From assembly GCA_003280055.1 (NCBI GenBank), contig QCGG01000010.1, positions 1 through 64,000 of the forward strand: 64,000 nucleotides of DNA. Direction: 5' to 3'. The DNA is from Prochlorococcus sp. AG-363-P19 (GTDB lineage: Bacteria; Cyanobacteriota; Cyanobacteriia; PCC-6307; Cyanobiaceae). The position numbers were made by a program, and so were the translations under genes. Under the pieces are notes generated by a model. It did no database searches. It saw nothing but the letters and a program-made list of their open reading frames with translations, and had not been told where the DNA came from. This document shows positions 60,394 through 64,000 of the stretch, piece by piece (positions within the stretch are counted from its first letter, which is position 1; each line of letters starts with the position of its first letter).

Positions 60394-60555
60394 ATGAATT
60401 CAGAGATTATTTGCTTTTTCTTGCTTGGAATCGCAACACTGCATCTAAATGTTGGACTTTCTTCTCAAGGATTTCCACTCTTTTGGTTGATTCTTCCATT
60501 GGTCATAAAATTAGAGACGACCGCTATTAAAAGTCAATTACTTGAAAACCTCTAA
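60394..60555 (+). CDS. 53-residue membrane protein
   Basis: From the ATG at 60394, 53 residues encode a strong N-terminal helix (MNSEIICFFLLGIATLHLNV) and a second hydrophobic segment (GFPLFWLILPLVIKL), with a polar end (LETTAIKSQLLENL). It looks like a hairpin membrane protein. It follows selO by 45 bases in the same direction. Base composition is AT-rich again, unlike selO. No family recognised. Confidence 0.5.
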   Translation: MNSEIICFFLLGIATLHLNVGLSSQGFPLFWLILPLVIKLETTAIKSQLLENL

Positions 60556-60658
60556 AAAGAGTGTGAGCTTTAAATAATCAATTGGCAATCTTATTCGCAT
60601 CACCCTGTACTTAAAGCAGAATCGAGAAGACAGGAGTCGAGAAATATCCAATCTGGGT

Positions 60659-60877
60659 ATGCGTCCCAGTACATGGCTTTGGAGATATGTTGATAGGAAA
60701 ACTTGTTTAATTCTGGAAGAAGATGAAAGCATTACAGTAGAAAGAGGTGAACCTATCAAGTATGGAGCACGCGATCTAGTTGTCTTTTCAAAAATACATT
60801 CTTGTAAATGGGAAGTACATAAGGAAATAAAAAACCCTATCTTTTTCGTACCTAAAAAATCTAAGAGACGCTCCTAG
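60659..60877 (+). CDS. Hypothetical protein, 72 residues
   Basis: A basic soluble protein starting at ATG (MRPSTWLWRYVDRKTCLILE), containing SITVERGEPIKYGARDLVVF, a beta-rich segment, and a basic end (FFVPKKSKRRS). It may be a small nucleic-acid binding protein; that is a guess. Followed 28 bases later by an intrinsic terminator. Confidence 0.55.
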   Translation: MRPSTWLWRYVDRKTCLILEEDESITVERGEPIKYGARDLVVFSKIHSCKWEVHKEIKNPIFFVPKKSKRRS

Positions 60878-60904
60878 ACAAGATGGAAAACAAGGCCAAA
60901 TAAA

Positions 60905-60934
60905 AAAGAGCCGTGATAGAATCACAGGCTCTTT
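60905..60934 (+). terminator. Intrinsic terminator
   Basis: The stem AAAGAGCC(GTGAT)/(ATCAC)AGGCTCTTT with a three-base loop is followed by AATT. A short trailing run makes it a moderate terminator, usable in both directions. Confidence 0.6.
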
Positions 60935-61157
60935 AATTAAAAGGTCTAAAAATAAAATCTATATAAACCTATTAATTATGAAACCTTTCAAGGCTGGAGA
61001 AATTGAGTAATCAATTGATTTAATTACCATTGGCTCCTGACCGATCGGTAGATACGACAATGGATCACCTCCAAAATGAAACTAATTAAAAAATAACCAC
61101 AAAATCATTCCAAGTGCGAGGTATTAACAAAATCTTCGGAAAACATAATTGACAGAC

Positions 61158-62936
61158 TTAATTTGCACAATCTACGGAGACTGCATAAAGAGAGTTTGTC
61201 GCAACATAGTTTGCAAAATACTCAGGATCAATACCTACACTGGTAGCATGGGAAATGAGTTCAGTATGATTACTAGGCTTTTTACATCCTGTAGAACTAG
61301 CTAATGTCATAATCTGAGATTTGGTTGGAGTCTCGGGATTGTTGGAGACATAAGCCCATCCACGTGACTTCCTGTCCCTTGAGATCAATACTTGCGCGTT
61401 CCAAGAAGGATCATAAATACTTTGAACTTTATCAGGATACTTTCTCTCCTCAAAGTTTGCTCTAATAGTCGGATGTATATTTAAGGAAAAGTTCCAATAT
61501 TTATCATATACAATTGTCTGTTTATTTTTAAGGGCATCGATTATGTCTGAAGTGAGGGGGTCAAATCTTTGTGCCATCTCTGGAAGCCAATAATAAAAAG
61601 AGTGGTAAAGGTTTAAAAAGAGAAAAGTTGATAAAATTAGCAAATAAAAAGAAGAGGCTCTTTTAACTATTAAAAGGCTCCCAAAACTCAGATTGTTTTT
61701 GTTTCGAGGTACCACTAATTTCATCCCAAGAGTTGAGATAAATTTATCAAGGCCGTAAGCAGAAGCTATAACAATCGGAAGGTACAAGATCAACGAATGC
61801 CTTGTTGGAGAGATTGCTAGCTTGCCAAACAAATAAAGCAGGAAATGATTTGCAAGCAATAATTGTACATAAATCACTTTGAGTTGAGAGGTCTCATTTA
61901 TTCGGCTCTGGAAATTTATAAGCGTATCAATCAATCCATAAATAATAGTGAGCAATATGAATGCAGTAAACAGACTACTAACAATTAGAGGAGAGCTTGG
62001 AGACAAAAACATTGTATTTAAAGTCTTAAATAAGGCAAAAATTGCCCCATTAAATGAAGAAATGATAGTTTTAGATGTAAACATATACTCATTGTTTGGC
62101 CCTCCTTGATACCCTGTTCCAGAACCTATATGAATAGATGACATGAAAATCAAATAGACAAGAGCTATAGATATCCCCAGAATTATCAATGAAAGGTAGA
62201 AACCAATTGATCGAAACGGATTGGTTTTCTTCATCCTATATGCCAATATTTGAGTCAGCAAAAAGGATGGGAGGTAAGGTAGAAAAATTATTCCATTAAT
62301 GACGAACAGTGAATAGGATGCAATCTGTGTGTTTATTGATTTTTGATATTTAGCATTTCCCAATAAACTAATAAGTACTCCCATTCCAAGGATAGCTGCC
62401 ATATAACTATGGCCTTGGATCGATAAAATCACTGGGTGAAAGGAAATCAGACTTAGTGCTAAAATAGAGACATAAAATAACTTGATTAAATCCTTACTAA
62501 ATATTTTAGAAAGGCGTAAGGCTATGGCAAAGAAGCCAATGTATTCGGCCAAAGAGAGAGCCCTAGCGAGCACTAAATTAAGCTTATAGTTGCCACTATC
62601 AAACGCAATAAATCCAGAAAAGAAATAATGGAGAGGGGCTAGTGTAGTTCCATTAACGCTACTATATACTGATGAGAAGTGTCTTATTATGGGCGAGAAT
62701 ATAAAAGCAAGTTTTTGGGGCAAAGAATTGATTAGTATACCTATTTTCGAAGGCAATCTGGCTATAAACTCTTCATTACTTAAGCCCCTTACGCCAAGTG
62801 TCCGATAATATCCCCAAAGGTCATCATAATGGGGGAAGTGATTGCTTACAAAAACTAGTCTCAGGAATATTCCAGCAATCAATAACAAAAACAACTGAAA
62901 ATAAATTGTTTTCTTAAAGATTGACCCTTCCATCAC
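61158..62936 (-). CDS. GT-C-type membrane glycosyltransferase
   Basis: A 592-residue polytopic membrane protein with about ten to eleven helices. The first helix is followed by an acidic pair (SNHFPHYDDLWGYYR) in the position of the catalytic Asp of lipid-linked-sugar transferases such as dolichyl-phosphate mannosyltransferases and ArnT. The soluble C-terminal third (NIHPTIRANFEERKYPD then IYDPSWNAQVLISRDRKSR) ends with a cysteine-containing tail. Substrate unknown; a role in surface glycan assembly or lipid modification is inferred from the following GtrA-type gene. It starts at ATG. Confidence 0.72.
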   Translation of the reverse strand: MMEGSIFKKTIYFQLFLLLIAGIFLRLVFVSNHFPHYDDLWGYYRTLGVRGLSNEEFIARLPSKIGILINSLPQKLAFIFSPIIRHFSSVYSSVNGTTLAPLHYFFSGFIAFDSGNYKLNLVLARALSLAEYIGFFAIALRLSKIFSKDLIKLFYVSILALSLISFHPVILSIQGHSYMAAILGMGVLISLLGNAKYQKSINTQIASYSLFVINGIIFLPYLPSFLLTQILAYRMKKTNPFRSIGFYLSLIILGISIALVYLIFMSSIHIGSGTGYQGGPNNEYMFTSKTIISSFNGAIFALFKTLNTMFLSPSSPLIVSSLFTAFILLTIIYGLIDTLINFQSRINETSQLKVIYVQLLLANHFLLYLFGKLAISPTRHSLILYLPIVIASAYGLDKFISTLGMKLVVPRNKNNLSFGSLLIVKRASSFYLLILSTFLFLNLYHSFYYWLPEMAQRFDPLTSDIIDALKNKQTIVYDKYWNFSLNIHPTIRANFEERKYPDKVQSIYDPSWNAQVLISRDRKSRGWAYVSNNPETPTKSQIMTLASSTGCKKPSNHTELISHATSVGIDPEYFANYVATNSLYAVSVDCAN

Positions 62937-63044
62937 CCTTCATAGTTACTATGCGATAGTATCATAATTTATTACAAGTATCAATATTAAATTAGGCTAA
63001 TTAATAATTCTTAAGGCCTAAAAATGGCTTTAAATATTTACATT

Positions 63045-64000
63045 TTAAGCGCTTTCATCTATAGAATTACAGATTAATACTTTACCTCCCATTCCATATG
63101 AAAATATTTCTCTGAATGAATATCCAGTATTTTCAATGAAGGTTGAAAATGCTCCTGCTACGCCTTTAGATTTCGAACCTTTATAAGAGTAATAATCATC
63201 CAGTATCAGAATAGTTCCTATTCCTATTAGGCTCTGGCAAAAAGTTAAAGCATGTGCGGCGCTAGACATTGTATCTGTGTCAATAAATATTATTCGCGCA
63301 TTTTTAATGCCATATTCCCGAGGGAGGACTTGCAAGGTTTCCTCCAAGAATCCTTCAACAAGTTTAAAATCTATCCCCTTAGACACCCTAGATATTCTTC
63401 TTGAGACATGGTCATAAGAAGTCGTAAACTGCTCATCCACATAAAAAGGGTGAATGTCATTGCTGTCTAACTCACCAAAACCTGCAAATGAGTCAAATCC
63501 AAAAAATCTTGTTTTCTTCTCGAGGCCCTTAGGAATATACTTGTAGAGATCTCTGTAGCATCTAATAGCATGAGTAAATGAAGAGCCTTCAAAAACTCCA
63601 AATTCTATATAATCTCCTTCAATATCCTCTATTAGTGAAAGATAGAATGCCTTCTTAATGGCATAATACTTTTCCAAGTTATGAATTACGACTGGATTTA
63701 TATAGGAGATTAGATTTGACGCCCATGTCTGAAGAAACTCCAACTTGGATATTCCTCCCCATCTTATAGGAGTTTTATTTCGATCATTAAAGACCCAGTA
63801 TTTAAAGAAGATGAAGTTAGATAATGCTGTTGGAATAGCTACCAAAAGCCAACTAATCACAGAAGAAAGGCCGGCAGTGTTGATAAGAACAATAACCCCT
63901 TTTTGCATTAACCATGCTCCAAAGAGATATACAGAGAAAGCCTTGATTAATTTGGTTATTGTAAATGAATGTCTATTACCAAGTACCCATGTTCTTCCAT
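63045..64000 (-). CDS. GtrA-like membrane domain fused to a class I methyltransferase (partial)
   Basis: The frame is open to the right edge of the window, so the 5' end lies outside. The N-terminal part, including about 30 codons upstream of the apparent ATG at 63908, holds two or three GtrA-type helices (WVLGNRHSFTITKLIKAF then SVISWLLVAIPTALSNFIFF then KYWVFND). The C-terminal 210 residues form a SAM methyltransferase of the TylF type, with YIEFGVFEGSSF, FFGFDSFAGFGE, FIDTDTMSS and ILDDYYSYKG. GtrA moves lipid-linked sugars across membranes; the fusion suggests methylation of a surface sugar. The internal start is an artefact of the shorter ORF. Confidence 0.8.
   Translation of the reverse strand, partial: GRTWVLGNRHSFTITKLIKAFSVYLFGAWLMQKGVIVLINTAGLSSVISWLLVAIPTALSNFIFFKYWVFNDRNKTPIRWGGISKLEFLQTWASNLISYINPVVIHNLEKYYAIKKAFYLSLIEDIEGDYIEFGVFEGSSFTHAIRCYRDLYKYIPKGLEKKTRFFGFDSFAGFGELDSNDIHPFYVDEQFTTSYDHVSRRISRVSKGIDFKLVEGFLEETLQVLPREYGIKNARIIFIDTDTMSSAAHALTFCQSLIGIGTILILDDYYSYKGSKSKGVAGAFSTFIENTGYSFREIFSYGMGGKVLICNSIDESA

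Noticed and set aside
1-64000. CRISPR arrays, insertion sequences, integrases, rRNA and tRNA genes.
   Set aside because: No regular direct repeats with spacers, no transposase or integrase motif, and no tRNA or rRNA signatures were found.

Overview
The window is AT-rich, densely packed with very small genes, and carries a Pcb chlorophyll a/b-binding antenna gene, flavodoxin (isiB), a Yfr2-type non-coding RNA and many small proteins typical of marine picocyanobacteria. This points to Prochlorococcus, most likely a low-light strain because of the extra pcb copy, the succinate dehydrogenase operon and the large number of accessory genes. No rRNA, tRNA, CRISPR array, insertion sequence or transposase was found.

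Layout. 0.1-4.8 kb: rubredoxin, a DUF2237 protein and a run of small unknown genes. 4.9-10.5 kb: an accessory stretch with a methyltransferase, a Nif11-type peptide, an RfbH-like sugar dehydrase, a glycosyltransferase and a three-gene unknown operon ending in a ribbon-helix-helix-like protein. 13.3-15.6 kb: apt-mtnA-class II aldolase, a compact nucleoside-scrap salvage operon. 15.9-18.8 kb: small proteins, the Yfr2-like RNA and a 54-residue protein carrying the CP12 C-terminal motif, lying downstream of sdhC-sdhA-sdhB (19.0-22.2 kb). 23.4-25.2 kb: a histone-H1-like basic protein and the phosphate-binding protein PstS/SphX. 25.5-34.3 kb: transporter, two zinc-ribbon methyltransferases, a FemAB-like transferase, a cupin, a hydroxyacid dehydrogenase, and an ArfB-like ribosome-rescue gene broken by an in-frame amber codon. 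34.7-43.1 kb: SRAP protein, DUF481 outer-membrane protein, SDR, DMT and AEC transporters, DUF938, 2OG-Fe(II) oxygenase. 43.1-44.2 kb: a second CP12-tail mini-protein directly upstream of an OsmC-cupin fusion. 44.8-50.2 kb: nitroreductase, cytochrome P450, T4-DenV-like pyrimidine-dimer glycosylase, a Fur-family regulator, small proteins, and a decayed rhomboid protease. 50.3-58.4 kb: DUF1543, gamma-glutamyltransferase, flavodoxin divergent from pcb, a degenerate HesB-like protein and two small alpha/beta-barrel proteins. 58.6-60.3 kb: a SelO pseudokinase gene that looks clearly more GC-rich than its surroundings. 61.1-64.0 kb: a GT-C type membrane glycosyltransferase and a GtrA-methyltransferase fusion that runs off the window, probably part of a cell-surface polysaccharide locus.

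Themes. Redox and iron management (rubredoxin, flavodoxin, Pcb, OsmC, cupins, Fur, HesB-like, nitroreductase), cell-surface sugar modification, nutrient scavenging (PstS, GGT, MTA/5-deoxyadenosine salvage) and DNA repair (DenV-like, SRAP). Several loci are visibly decaying: a rhomboid with frameshifts, an amber-interrupted ArfB, and three short reading frames cut by single stop codons. Many small proteins here (27-60 residues) were found by reading the sequence directly; I assign functions only where a motif supports it.
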